Below, piece by piece: positions 8,523 to 17,280 of a stretch of DNA of 25,947 nucleotides (position 1 is its first letter; the number at the start of each line of letters is the position of its first letter). Source of the stretch: Lysobacterales bacterium UBA2790. GTDB taxonomy: Bacteria; Pseudomonadota; Gammaproteobacteria; Xanthomonadales; Xanthomonadaceae. The translations under genes and the position numbers were made by a program. The stretch spans positions 1 through 25,947 of the forward strand of contig DEHW01000145.1 of assembly GCA_002352135.1 (NCBI GenBank), in the 5' to 3' direction. Below the pieces are notes generated by a model that worked only from the letters and a program-made list of their open reading frames with translations, made no database searches and was not told where the DNA came from.

Positions 8523-10184
8523 TCAGACCAGCTTCTTGTAACGCACGCGTTTCGGCTTGGCACCTTCTTCGCCGAGTCGGCGCTTCTTGTCCTCCTCATA
8601 CTCACGGTAGTTGCCCTGGAAGAACTCCACATGCGAATCGCCTTCGAAGGCGAGGATGTGGGTGGCGATGCGGTCCAGGAACCAGCGGTCATGGCTGATC
8701 ACCATCACGCAGCCCGGGAACTCCAGCAGGGCATCTTCGAGCGCGCGCAGGGTTTCGATATCGAGGTCATTGGACGGTTCGTCGAGCAGCAGCACGTTAC
8801 CGCCCTGCAGCAGGGTCTTGGCCAAGTGCAAGCGACCACGCTCACCGCCCGACAGCGTGCTGACGATCTTCTGTTGGTCCTGGCCCTTGAAGTTGAAGCG
8901 CCCGATGTAGGCGCGCGACTGGATCTCGATGCCATTGATATTGAGGATGTCCGAACCGCCCGACACTTCCTGGAAGACGTTGTGATTGCCCTCCAGCTTG
9001 TCGCGACTCTGATCGACATAGGCCAGCTTGACCGTCGGCCCGATCACCACCTCGCCCGAATCCGGCTTCTCGATCCCGGTGATCATCTTGAACAAGGTGG
9101 ACTTACCGGCCCCGTTGGGACCGATGATGCCGACGATGGCGCCACCCGGAATGATGAAGCTCAGGTCGTCAATCAGCATGCGGTCGCCAAACGACTTGCT
9201 GACGTGTTTGAACTCGATGACGCTGTTGCCCAAACGCTCACCCGGCGGAATGAAAATCTCGTTGGTCTCGTTGCGGCGTTGGTAGTCGACGCTTTGCAGC
9301 TCTTCGATACGTGCCAGACGCGCCTTGCCCTTGGAGCGGCCGCCCTTGGCGTTCTGTCGCGCCCATTCCAGTTCCTTGGCGATCGCCTTCTGACGCGCCT
9401 TCTCCTGGTTTTCTTCCTGCTTCAGGCGCTCGTCCTTCTGCATCAGCCACTCGGTGTAGTTGCCCTTCCACGGAATACCGCGGCCGCGATCCAGTTCAAG
9501 AATCCACTCGGCGGCGTTGTCGAGGAAATAGCGATCATGCGTCACCGCTACGACGGTTCCGGGGAACCGCGCCAGGAACTGTTCCAGCCATTCCACTGAC
9601 TCGGCGTCGAGATGGTTGGTCGGTTCGTCGAGCAGGAGCATGTCGGGCTTGGACAACAGCAGCCGACACAGCGCCACACGGCGCTTTTCACCGCCCGACA
9701 GCTTTCCCACCACGGCTTCCCAGGGCGGCAAACGCAACGCATCTGCGGCGACTTCCAGTTGCTGCTCCAAGGTGTGGGCGTCACCGGATTCGAGAATCGC
9801 CTCCAGGCGGGCCTGCTCGGATGCGAGCTTGTCGAAATCCGCACCTTCTTCCGCGTAGGCGGCGTACACCTTGTCGAGTTCTGCTTGCGCCGTGAGGATG
9901 TCGCCCACGCCCTCTTCCACCGCCTCGCGCACGGTTTGCTCGGGATGCAGGCGAGGTTCCTGTTCCAGATAGCCCACTTTGATACCGGGCTGCGGACGGG
10001 CCTCCCCGACGAAGTCTTTGTCCACGCCCGCCATGATTCGCAGCACCGTGGACTTGCCCGCACCGTTCAGGCCAAGCAGACCGATCTTTGCGCCGGGAAA
10101 GAAGGACAGCGAAATGTCCTTGATGATTTCGCGCTTCGGCGGCACGACCTTGCTGACGCCGATCATGGTGTAGATGTATTGCAT
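8523..10184 (-). CDS. ettA: energy-dependent translational throttle protein EttA (ABC-F), 553 aa
   Basis: EttA is a soluble ABC-F ATPase that binds the ribosomal E site and gates entry into elongation according to the ATP/ADP ratio. Both ABC cassettes are complete. The first has Walker [10 protein letters not shown] (38-46), signature LSGGEKRR and Walker [12 protein letters not shown] with E187. The second has Walker [10 protein letters not shown] (about 355-363), signature LSGGERGR and [11 protein letters not shown] with E469. Between them lie the EttA-type arm insertion (about 95-135 of the first domain) and the P-site tRNA interaction linker (about 240-310, rich in Lys/Arg/Glu). The beginning [20 protein letters not shown] and the length near 555 aa match EttA and not Uup or YheS. 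The ATG at 10184 has a weak GGGTGA upstream. Confidence 0.97.
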   Translation of the reverse strand: MQYIYTMIGVSKVVPPKREIIKDISLSFFPGAKIGLLGLNGAGKSTVLRIMAGVDKDFVGEARPQPGIKVGYLEQEPRLHPEQTVREAVEEGVGDILTAQAELDKVYAAYAEEGADFDKLASEQARLEAILESGDAHTLEQQLEVAADALRLPPWEAVVGKLSGGEKRRVALCRLLLSKPDMLLLDEPTNHLDAESVEWLEQFLARFPGTVVAVTHDRYFLDNAAEWILELDRGRGIPWKGNYTEWLMQKDERLKQEENQEKARQKAIAKELEWARQNAKGGRSKGKARLARIEELQSVDYQRRNETNEIFIPPGERLGNSVIEFKHVSKSFGDRMLIDDLSFIIPGGAIVGIIGPNGAGKSTLFKMITGIEKPDSGEVVIGPTVKLAYVDQSRDKLEGNHNVFQEVSGGSDILNINGIEIQSRAYIGRFNFKGQDQQKIVSTLSGGERGRLHLAKTLLQGGNVLLLDEPSNDLDIETLRALEDALLEFPGCVMVISHDRWFLDRIATHILAFEGDSHVEFFQGNYREYEEDKKRRLGEEGAKPKRVRYKKLV

Positions 10185-10375
10185 GGTTCACCCGGAGCAA
10201 TGGGCATGACCGCGACGCGCGGGATGCGCGGCGGAATCTGCCGTTGAAGAACGGCGCCATTTTAGCGCGCTGCCCGCGTTTTGCCCCAATCGATCAGCGC
10301 CGGGTCGCTTCGTGGCCCGATCAAGTCGTCCGCAACGGTTGGAATGGAACTCCCTGAACACGCTTGGAGTTGGAC
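10185..10375 (-). promoter_or_regulatory. ettA upstream region
   Basis: About 190 bases precede the ettA start. On the minus strand a TAAAAT hexamer (10259-10264) lies 75 bases before the ATG and is the best -10 candidate. A G-C-rich leader follows, with short inverted repeats such as GCGCG/CGCGC. I see no gene in this part. Confidence 0.3.
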
Positions 10376-10621
10376 ATGTCGACGACAAACGAGGCAACGC
10401 TGCTGGATCGTCGCGAAACCCGGTCCCCGCGGCTGCGCAGCCTGTTGCCCACCGACGCACAGGACGTTGCGCACTGGTTGCAACGGATCGAGCTCGGCCA
10501 GACGCCCGGTCTGCGGACTCGCGCACCGACCGTTGTGGTAACGCATCAGCGGAGCAAGACAACCCCAGATCACTACCGGGCGGCAGTGATCAGCGGACTT
10601 CGCGACTGGCGGACATCCTGA
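10376..10621 (+). CDS. doubtful small ORF, 81 aa
   Basis: The frame starts at ATG 10376 with GGAG at 10366-10369, 6 bases upstream, a good ribosome-binding site. By eye its third codon positions are mostly G or C, as in the real genes nearby. The product is soluble, with an Arg-rich N-terminal half and no signal peptide, membrane segment or motif I recognise. It fills most of an otherwise empty gap between ettA and the kinase gene, and its stop codon overlaps a hairpin. Competing minus-strand frames exist here, but their translations look like random sequence. I treat it as possibly real, with no function assigned. Confidence 0.35.
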   Translation: MSTTNEATLLDRRETRSPRLRSLLPTDAQDVAHWLQRIELGQTPGLRTRAPTVVVTHQRSKTTPDHYRAAVISGLRDWRTS

Positions 10622-10658
10622 ATCGACTCGCCGCAGCAAACCGCTGGCAGGTCGATTC
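10620..10658. repeat. inverted repeat 3' of the kinase gene
   Basis: A perfect 8-bp pair, GAATCGAC (10620-10627) and GTCGATTC (10651-10658), encloses 23 bases about 11 bases past the kinase stop codon on the minus strand. No T-tract follows, so a terminator function is uncertain. Confidence 0.35.
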
Positions 10659-10669
10659 TCGCAGCGAAT

Positions 10670-13420
10670 TCACAGACCGAGTTCACGTCGCAAGCGCTGC
10701 GCCGGATGCGCCGCGTCCAGTTCGCGCCGAACCACCGTAGCCGCCGCACGCAAGGCCTCCCCATTGCGCACTGCCGGTTCCGCATCGCTGGCCAATAGCA
10801 ATTGCAGTTCCGCGCGGATGGGATGCGCCACGTCCCAGTGACTGGACAGCACCTCATCCGCCTGCTGCAGCGCCGAACGACGGTGTTCGCGGTCGCGGGA
10901 GAGCTCGGCAATATTGGCCTCGCAGCGATAAATGAAAACTCTCAGCAAGGGGTCCGCTTCGGGCAGTGAACGCAAGGCCAGAACAACCTTTTGAATGTCA
11001 ACATCGGCCCGCACAGGATCGCCCTGCCGCGCCAGCAACCACGCCTGCAATGCGCGGGAACCGAGAGTCTGCGCATCGTCCTCACCGAAGGTCTGACGCC
11101 TTGCCTGCAGGGCCTTCTCCAGTAGGGAGGATGCCTCAAGATCGCGCCCCTGCTTGACCAGCACCCGCGCCAGATTGTGCTGCGCACGCGCCACCAGACC
11201 ATGACCTTCGCCCAGATGCGTCAGACGCGAGGCGAGTGATTGTCGATACAGCGACTCCGCACTGGCATAGGCTCCACGATCTTCATACAGCGATGCCAGG
11301 TTGTTCTGCAGGCGCGCCGCATCGGCACTGCCTTCCCCGGAAAGCAGCACGGTCAGATCCAACGATTGCCGGTAGAAACCTTCAGCGTCCCGGTAGCGCC
11401 CGGCGTCATGCAGCACATTGGCCAGCTCGTTGGCCGCATCCGCGACAAAGGACGAGCGCTCTCCGTGAATGCGGGTTCGCGCCTGCAGGATTTCGCGGAA
11501 AAGCGTCTCCGCCGTCGCATAGTCACCGCGATCACGCCGCACCCTGGCCTGATTTTCCAGTGTCGTCAGGGTATTCGGATGCGCGCGCCCGAGCTGCTCC
11601 GTCTTGATGGCGAGCGCCTCGGCATACAGTAGCTCAGCCTTGGCGAGGTCGCCCATGTGGTGGGCCATCATGCCCAGATTGTGCAGTGTCGTTGAGACCT
11701 TCAAGCTGCGTGGCCCGAACAGCGTGGTGCGGATCTGCAGAACCTGCTCAAAAAGGGATTTGGACTCTTCGTGCTTGAAGTTCTCGTCAAGAATCAGGGC
11801 TAGCGTCGTCATCGACTGCGCGCGCCCCTCGGACAGTTCGGGCAGAACTTCCCGCGCGACCTCATACGCGGCACGCGCGACCGTTTCGGCCTTGCGAAGT
11901 TCTCCCTGGCGCCAAAGCCCCTGCGCCTGTGCGTTCAGCACCTCGAAGCGCGTGCGCTCGTCCGCAAACGGAATCGCGGCTGCCTTATCAAAAAGCTGCA
12001 GCGCTTCGGTTGGCAGACCCATGGCGTGGTAAACCCAACCCAACGCCAGCATTTGCCGAAGTTGCAAATCAGGCGCCGCTTTCAGGCCGCTGTCGATCTT
12101 CGCGCTGGCGGCATCCAGCAGTTCGCGCGCGGTGATTCCAGGACGCGCACCCTTATCGGGATTGGCATACTCGAAGACGGACTGCAGGTACTCAAGGACC
12201 AGCCGACTCTGTTCCGCCTCCTGCCGCGCCTGTGCTTCCGCCAGTTGAGTGCGTTGCAACTGATAAACCAGACTCAGCGTGAACGTGGCAGCCATCACCA
12301 TCATCAAGGCCAATCCCGCCACAAAGGGCCAGCGACGTCGCACGAAGCGACGCATGCGGTAGCCCAATCCATTGCCACGCGCCTGCACAGGGTGATGTTC
12401 CAGAAACCGACCGATGTCATCGGCCAGCGCCGCCGAGCTCGCGTACCTTTGCCCCTGCGATTCGGCGCACGCCATCATGACAATGGCATCCAAGTCCCCA
12501 CGCAGCCGACGCCCCCAGGACACCTTGTCGCGCAGCGCTCTATCGCTGGGTGGCACGGTGGGTGCCGCATCCATGCGAACGGTCGCACCGACTTCAGCAT
12601 CTTCATGCGAAAGCAACTCGGTCAGAATCAGCCCCAGACTGTAAACATCGGTGGCCACCCCGACACTGGCGCCCGCTTTTTGCTCCGGACTGGCATAGCG
12701 CGGCGTCATGTAGCCGCCGCCCTCGCCGCGTCCTTCGGCACCAACCAGACGGGCGATGCCGAAATCCAACAACACGGGAAACCCATTGTGGCGAACCAGG
12801 ATGTTGGAAGGCTTCAGATCACAGTGGAGGATCATTCGCTGGTGCGCGAAATGCACCGCACGGCAAATTTGCTGAAACAAGCGCAAGCGTGCGTCCAGAC
12901 CCAGTCGCTGCTCCCGACACCAACGGTCAACACGAATGCCTTCGACGAATTCCATCACCAGGTGCGGACGCCCGCTGGCATCCGCGCCACCATCCAGCAG
13001 TCGCGCGATATGCGGATGAACCAGATCCGCCAGGATCTGCCGTTCACGACGAATCAATTGCTCATCTTCAGGACGCGCCAAGGCGCGCAGACGTTTGATT
13101 GCCACCCGCTGCTCGTATTGCCCATCGCCGCGTTCGGCCAGGTACACGCGCCCCATGCCGCCTTCAGCCAGTGTCGAAAGAATCCGCCATGGACCAAGTC
13201 GTGTGCCCGGGGCCAACTCCTCGTCCAGCGAGGCGAGCACCTCCTGTAACGGCCTCTGCAAGCTGATGCCACGGGTTTGAGCGTCACACAGCGCAATGAC
13301 CTCGGCAGCCAAGGCTTCACTGGCACCCAGTTGTCTCAATGCCATCGGCCATTCGTTCGCGGGTCGCTCACAGACGAGATCGAATAAACGGCGAACTTCG
13401 GACCAATCCAATGCGCTCAT
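10670..13420 (-). CDS. membrane serine/threonine protein kinase with C-terminal TPR repeats, 916 aa
   Basis: Residues about 76-345 form a Hanks-type kinase domain: Gly-rich loop AEGGMGRVY (85-93), ATP-anchoring Lys in VAIK (K109), helix-C Glu (about E126), catalytic loop HCDLKPSN (199-206, D201), LLDFG (D219) and a SPE in place of APE (244-246). The Arg before the catalytic Asp is replaced by Cys, making it a non-RD kinase. A single membrane helix follows (about 364-386). The C-terminal 500 residues are outside the membrane and contain a run of TPRs of the roughly 42-residue type (about 450-810), with repeats ending in LYRQSL-like phrases. The N-terminal 70 residues are helical. It is the last gene of the operon: its ATG is one base from the stop of the alpha/beta hydrolase gene. 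Its likely role is phospho-signalling in response to a periplasmic or protein-bound cue; the target is unknown. Confidence 0.95.
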   Translation of the reverse strand: MSALDWSEVRRLFDLVCERPANEWPMALRQLGASEALAAEVIALCDAQTRGISLQRPLQEVLASLDEELAPGTRLGPWRILSTLAEGGMGRVYLAERGDGQYEQRVAIKRLRALARPEDEQLIRRERQILADLVHPHIARLLDGGADASGRPHLVMEFVEGIRVDRWCREQRLGLDARLRLFQQICRAVHFAHQRMILHCDLKPSNILVRHNGFPVLLDFGIARLVGAEGRGEGGGYMTPRYASPEQKAGASVGVATDVYSLGLILTELLSHEDAEVGATVRMDAAPTVPPSDRALRDKVSWGRRLRGDLDAIVMMACAESQGQRYASSAALADDIGRFLEHHPVQARGNGLGYRMRRFVRRRWPFVAGLALMMVMAATFTLSLVYQLQRTQLAEAQARQEAEQSRLVLEYLQSVFEYANPDKGARPGITARELLDAASAKIDSGLKAAPDLQLRQMLALGWVYHAMGLPTEALQLFDKAAAIPFADERTRFEVLNAQAQGLWRQGELRKAETVARAAYEVAREVLPELSEGRAQSMTTLALILDENFKHEESKSLFEQVLQIRTTLFGPRSLKVSTTLHNLGMMAHHMGDLAKAELLYAEALAIKTEQLGRAHPNTLTTLENQARVRRDRGDYATAETLFREILQARTRIHGERSSFVADAANELANVLHDAGRYRDAEGFYRQSLDLTVLLSGEGSADAARLQNNLASLYEDRGAYASAESLYRQSLASRLTHLGEGHGLVARAQHNLARVLVKQGRDLEASSLLEKALQARRQTFGEDDAQTLGSRALQAWLLARQGDPVRADVDIQKVVLALRSLPEADPLLRVFIYRCEANIAELSRDREHRRSALQQADEVLSSHWDVAHPIRAELQLLLASDAEPAVRNGEALRAAATVVRRELDAAHPAQRLRRELGL

Positions 13421-13421
13421 T

Positions 13422-14405
13422 TCAAGGCAGACTCGTGCTGCTCAAGAACGCCTGCAGCGCCGCTGCCGTGGCACGGGTCTGCTCAAACATCGGCATGTGG
13501 TTGCAGTCGGCAACCTCATGTCGCTGTGCCTGCGGAATGCGCTGGGCGTACTGCTCAGCCGCATCGATATCGATGACCTCATCCTCGCTGCACCAGAGCA
13601 GCAATGTGGCCTGCCGCACACGCATGGCCTCGCGCCCCGGCAGATCGGCATCGGCGCTGAAGGCGATGGCATCCAGCACCGCACGCTCGAAAGCGGCATC
13701 GCGCAATCGACGCTGCAGCAATCCTTCACTCAGCGGCCATGGCAGCGTCGGGGGATGCTTCATCAATACGCGGAAGTAACGCGGCAAGTCATCGGTGCTG
13801 CTTATCGCGAATGGCATTTCACCCGCCAGAACAGCACGACTGAACTCGTTGTCGCGAAACTTCACCCCCGCCGCATCCACCAGAATCAGACGGCCGACCC
13901 GATCCGGGCGGGAGGCCGCTGTGACGGCGGCAATTCCGCCTCCCATCGAATGTCCCACCAGCACCACATTGTGCAGATCCAGTGCATCCAGGAAGGCACC
14001 AACACGCCGCGCCTGCTCGGCAAACCCGTAGGCCGCATCGTCGCGACGCTCGCTGTCGCCCCAGCCCGGCAGGTCCAACGCAATGAAGTTGGCTTGCTCA
14101 CGCATGGCACGCATCAGGACCAACCAATTCTCCTTGCGCCCGGTAAACCCGTGCAGCAGAACCAGCGTGGGGCGATCCGGCTGCTCGCGCATGGCCAACC
14201 AGGCGAGTTGATGGTCACCCACCTGCGAGACATGCACTTCAGCACCCGAACGCCACGCATCCAGTGCGAGCGCCGCTTGCAATACGGACTCCGGCGCTCG
14301 CCATCCCCACAGCACAAAGGCCGAGGTCAGCACGACCAAGCTGAGACTGAATCTCGCCAGCCACTGCCGCCGCCGTCGTTGCCGCTGACGTCGCCTCAGC
14401 TTCAT
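13422..14405 (-). CDS. membrane-anchored alpha/beta hydrolase (lipase/esterase-like), 327 aa
   Basis: A very basic N-terminus (about ten Arg in the first 14 residues) is followed by one hydrophobic helix (about 18-34), giving a signal anchor with the enzyme domain in the periplasm. The alpha/beta hydrolase fold shows the oxyanion HGF (85-87), the nucleophile elbow GHSMGG with Ser153, an acidic residue in CSEDEVID (D275 or D279) and a catalytic His in CNHMP (H303). Between them lies a cap region (about 185-250). The family includes lipases, esterases and other hydrolases; the substrate cannot be inferred. The start codon overlaps the stop of the upstream peptidase gene as ATGA, so translation is probably coupled. 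The stop lies one base before the kinase ATG. Confidence 0.93.
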   Translation of the reverse strand: MKLRRRQRQRRRRQWLARFSLSLVVLTSAFVLWGWRAPESVLQAALALDAWRSGAEVHVSQVGDHQLAWLAMREQPDRPTLVLLHGFTGRKENWLVLMRAMREQANFIALDLPGWGDSERRDDAAYGFAEQARRVGAFLDALDLHNVVLVGHSMGGGIAAVTAASRPDRVGRLILVDAAGVKFRDNEFSRAVLAGEMPFAISSTDDLPRYFRVLMKHPPTLPWPLSEGLLQRRLRDAAFERAVLDAIAFSADADLPGREAMRVRQATLLLWCSEDEVIDIDAAEQYAQRIPQAQRHEVADCNHMPMFEQTRATAAALQAFLSSTSLP

Positions 14406-16291
14406 GGCGACGCTGGGGCGGTATCGCTTCCCAGCAATGCCTGAACCGAGGCCGTGGTGATCGGGTGATAGCCCGGCCTCGCTGCCGCAAAGACCTCCCG
14501 CGCGAACGCGCGACCATCAGGATCATCCACCAGCGCCTCGTAGGTCGGCATGATCAGCTTGCGACGTCCTACCCGCTTGAGAAACTCCGCCATGGCGGGC
14601 CGCGCCTCGAAATAGCCGCTGCGCACAGTCAACGGATACCAACGCTGGGCCAGCTCGCCATTGCGGGTGCCAGTAAACGAAAAGGCCGCGTCCAGCTCCA
14701 CCAACTGCGCCCCGTCCATCCGACTCGGCAAGCCCTCAAGAAAGTGCACCCACTCCTGCGTGCTCCACCCGGCAGTCGGCAGATCTGCCGCCGTCGCCTT
14801 GCTGTTGAGGAAATCGCTGCGCGCCGCATCCACCGCAGCAAATCGCGCGGATGTCGCGGCGACCGCAAATTCCGGAATGCCTGGCTCGTACAGCCACGCG
14901 TCCAACTCCAGTGCAGAGATCGCATCCGGTTCCTTGGCGATCAACTCGGCGCGCAGATAGTCGACAAACTGTCCACTGTGGATGCTCTGAAACGCGAAAT
15001 GGTCGAAGTAGCTGCGCAGGAACGCATCAAAGGCCTCGCGACCGAAACGCTGCTCCAGGAACATCAGGAACCACTGCCCCTTGATGTAAGCGACATCGGT
15101 CAGCGCCTCGTCCGGATCACGCCCTGTCAGCGGGGGCAGCACCAGAAGCTGGTCTTCCACAGCAAGCTGCTGCATTTCCTCCTTCAGACCATTCTGGCTG
15201 ATGACGTTTTCCATCTGCGCCTGCTCGATGCCATACAGCGCCTCCACCACACGGTTTTCGACATAGCTGGTGAATCCTTCGTTCAACCAGATGTCCTTCC
15301 AGCTCGCATTGGTCACCAGATTGCCCGACCAGGAATGCGCCAGTTCATGCGCGATCAGGCTGACCAGACTCTTGTCGCCGACGATGACGGTGGGTGTGAT
15401 GAAAGACAGACGCGGATTTTCCATGCCGCCAAACGGGAAACTCGGCGGCAGGATCAACAGATCGTAACGCTCCCAGCGGTACGGACCGTACAGCGCCTCG
15501 GTGGTCTGGATCATCTTTTCGGTGTCGGCAAACTCGGCGCTGGCCGCTTCCAGGGTGGCGGGTTCCGCCCACACGCCACTGCGCTCCGAGATCGGCTGGA
15601 ATCGCAGATCACCCACCGCAATGGCCATCAGATAGGAGGGAATCGGCTGCCGCATGCGGAACACATAGTCGCCGTCGCGTGTTTCGTCTGGCATGTTGTC
15701 CGCGCTCATCACCGCCATCAGGTTGGCGTCGGTCTCGATGTGAGCGCTGTAGGTGTACCGCACGCTCGGCGTGTCCTGCAGCGGCACCCAACTGCGTGCG
15801 TGGATCGCCTGCGACTGACTGAACAGGAAGGGATGCTTGCCACCCGCCGTCATTGCCGGTTCCAGCCATTGCAGACCGGACGCCTGCGGCGACGTGCGAT
15901 AGCGAATCCGCACGACCTCGTACTGTCGGCGCATCGACACTGTGAGCTTGCTGCCAAAGATCGGATCGGCGGCCGCCAACTCGAACTTCAGCTTGCGCCA
16001 GTCACCGTCTTCGGTACGACCCAAAACGCGGACGATCTCGAGGTCGCGGGTGTCCAGTACCAACTCGCGCGCCTCGCCATCACGCCAGTCCAGCCCGAGA
16101 TCCGCCGTACCGGCGAGTTGCCGCGTGGAAAAATCAACACGCAGATCCAAGCCCAGATCACGGATGCGAACCCGCTCCGGCTGTGCGTAGCTGTGTTCGT
16201 CCTGTAGCCGCGCCAACGGGTCGACGGCCTGAACCGTCGTCGCCAGCAACGACATCCCTGTCATCCATACCAGCCGCCAGAACCGTTCCAT
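14402..16291 (-). CDS. exported M1 zinc aminopeptidase, leukotriene A4 hydrolase-like, 629 aa
   Basis: A signal peptide (about residues 1-22, ending TTVQA) points to the periplasm or exterior. All M1 hallmarks are present: exopeptidase motif GGMEN (288-292), zinc site HELAH (315-319), distal Glu in NEGFTSY (E338), and a Tyr in AYIKG that matches the transition-state Tyr of the leukotriene A4 hydrolase/aminopeptidase B branch. The surrounding phrases (ITPTVIVGDKSL, HSWSGNLVTN) are very close to that branch. A helical C-terminal domain of about 150 residues ends in a VGRRKLIMPTYEAL-type segment typical of it. I prefer the ATG at 16291 over a TTG at 16309, because AGGTG lies about 7 bases upstream and the signal peptide then starts cleanly. 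It probably trims peptides N-terminally; epoxide hydrolase activity is not implied. Confidence 0.95.
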   Translation of the reverse strand: MERFWRLVWMTGMSLLATTVQAVDPLARLQDEHSYAQPERVRIRDLGLDLRVDFSTRQLAGTADLGLDWRDGEARELVLDTRDLEIVRVLGRTEDGDWRKLKFELAAADPIFGSKLTVSMRRQYEVVRIRYRTSPQASGLQWLEPAMTAGGKHPFLFSQSQAIHARSWVPLQDTPSVRYTYSAHIETDANLMAVMSADNMPDETRDGDYVFRMRQPIPSYLMAIAVGDLRFQPISERSGVWAEPATLEAASAEFADTEKMIQTTEALYGPYRWERYDLLILPPSFPFGGMENPRLSFITPTVIVGDKSLVSLIAHELAHSWSGNLVTNASWKDIWLNEGFTSYVENRVVEALYGIEQAQMENVISQNGLKEEMQQLAVEDQLLVLPPLTGRDPDEALTDVAYIKGQWFLMFLEQRFGREAFDAFLRSYFDHFAFQSIHSGQFVDYLRAELIAKEPDAISALELDAWLYEPGIPEFAVAATSARFAAVDAARSDFLNSKATAADLPTAGWSTQEWVHFLEGLPSRMDGAQLVELDAAFSFTGTRNGELAQRWYPLTVRSGYFEARPAMAEFLKRVGRRKLIMPTYEALVDDPDGRAFAREVFAAARPGYHPITTASVQALLGSDTAPASP

Positions 16292-16312
16292 CGCCGCACC
16301 TGCTCTCAAACA

Positions 16313-16329
16313 AGACTGGCGGCCAGTCT
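16313..16329. repeat. intercistronic palindrome inside the operon
   Basis: AGACTGGC and GCCAGTCT flank a single central base between the DUF4097-like gene and the peptidase gene. On the minus strand it is followed by TTGTTTG, so it could be a weak attenuating or mRNA-stabilising hairpin. It lies about 20 bases upstream of the peptidase ATG. Confidence 0.4.
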
Positions 16330-16346
16330 ACCCGCTGGCTGCAGCG

Positions 16347-17243
16347 CTACTCCAGAATCAGCTCCGCATCGCCCGAGAAGGTCTCAATCCGAATCCGCGC
16401 GGAGCCTTCACCCAGCCGGGTGTGCAAACTCGCCCCAGGTCCGAATTCTTCGCGCTCCACCTCGCCGACCGGCGACTCGATGTCTCCACTGAAGGTCTGG
16501 ATCTCCAGATTTGCCGACGTATTGCCGGGCCACTTGAGATGCACGTCGCCACTGAGACTTTCCACCCGAATCTGCGCGCCCGCTGCCACCGCATGGCTCA
16601 GCGACACGTCGCCAGAGACCACTTCGAGATCAAGCTCTGCCAGAGCCGCCGTGCTGGCCAGTTCCACATCACCTGACACACTTTCGATGCGCAGGTCACC
16701 ACTCAGCTCGCCACCGAGACGCAGTTCACCACTGACCGTTTCCACCCGCGTATCCGCAGATATGGCCTGCAGATCGATATCGCCACTGACGCTGCCTACC
16801 TTCACGCGTCGACTGCTAAGTGCGCGGGCTCCGATGCCGCCGCTGACGCTTTCGAGTTCAACCTGCGCGCCACGCATACCCTCGACATCCACGTCCGCGC
16901 TGACGACCGAGACATCCAACGCAGCACCGCTTGGCGCCACGATCTCCAGACGTGTGTCCGCACTGGCACTCATGCCACCACCAAACCAGCCGCTGCTTTC
17001 GGGATAGACCACCTTGATCTCCAAGCGACGCGAGTCGCCGCTGATTTCCAGTTTCGCCTCCTCCGCCAGGTCGCCCTGGATACGGACCTCGCTGTTCTCG
17101 CCCGCGCTGACTTTCACCAGACCGCGAACGTTGGAAATCGACACGCTGCCATCCGCGTCCAACTCACGGACCTCATCGATAGGACTTGCCAGCACACCCT
17201 GGCTCAGCAGCAGGGCTGCCACACTCATCGCGCACATTCGCAT
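16347..17243 (-). CDS. exported DUF4097-like beta-repeat protein, 298 aa
   Basis: A signal peptide (MRMCAMSVAALLLSQGVLA) precedes a protein built of repeated beta strands. A phrase of the form V-E-S-V-S-G-D-V-x-L recurs about nine times at a spacing near 20 residues (for example VGSVSGDIDL, IESVSGDVEL, LEVVSGDVSL, IQTFSGDIES), the pattern of the DUF4097/putative adhesin beta-helix family. Between the signal peptide and the repeats is a short stretch with WFGGGMSAS. There is no membrane helix apart from the signal peptide and no catalytic motif. AAGGAG at 17250-17255, 6 bases before the ATG, supports the start. Proteins of this family often lie beside ECF sigma or anti-sigma genes, as here. 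A role as an envelope-surface or ligand-binding component is inference. Confidence 0.9.
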   Translation of the reverse strand: MRMCAMSVAALLLSQGVLASPIDEVRELDADGSVSISNVRGLVKVSAGENSEVRIQGDLAEEAKLEISGDSRRLEIKVVYPESSGWFGGGMSASADTRLEIVAPSGAALDVSVVSADVDVEGMRGAQVELESVSGGIGARALSSRRVKVGSVSGDIDLQAISADTRVETVSGELRLGGELSGDLRIESVSGDVELASTAALAELDLEVVSGDVSLSHAVAAGAQIRVESLSGDVHLKWPGNTSANLEIQTFSGDIESPVGEVEREEFGPGASLHTRLGEGSARIRIETFSGDAELILE

Positions 17244-17280
17244 ACATCACTCCTTGGTTCTTCGATAACCGCTAATCAGT

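Noticed and set aside
14465..16207. 580-residue open frame on the plus strand opposite the M1 peptidase gene
   Set aside because: Antisense shadow of a gene with unmistakable M1 motifs; its translation has no domain features.
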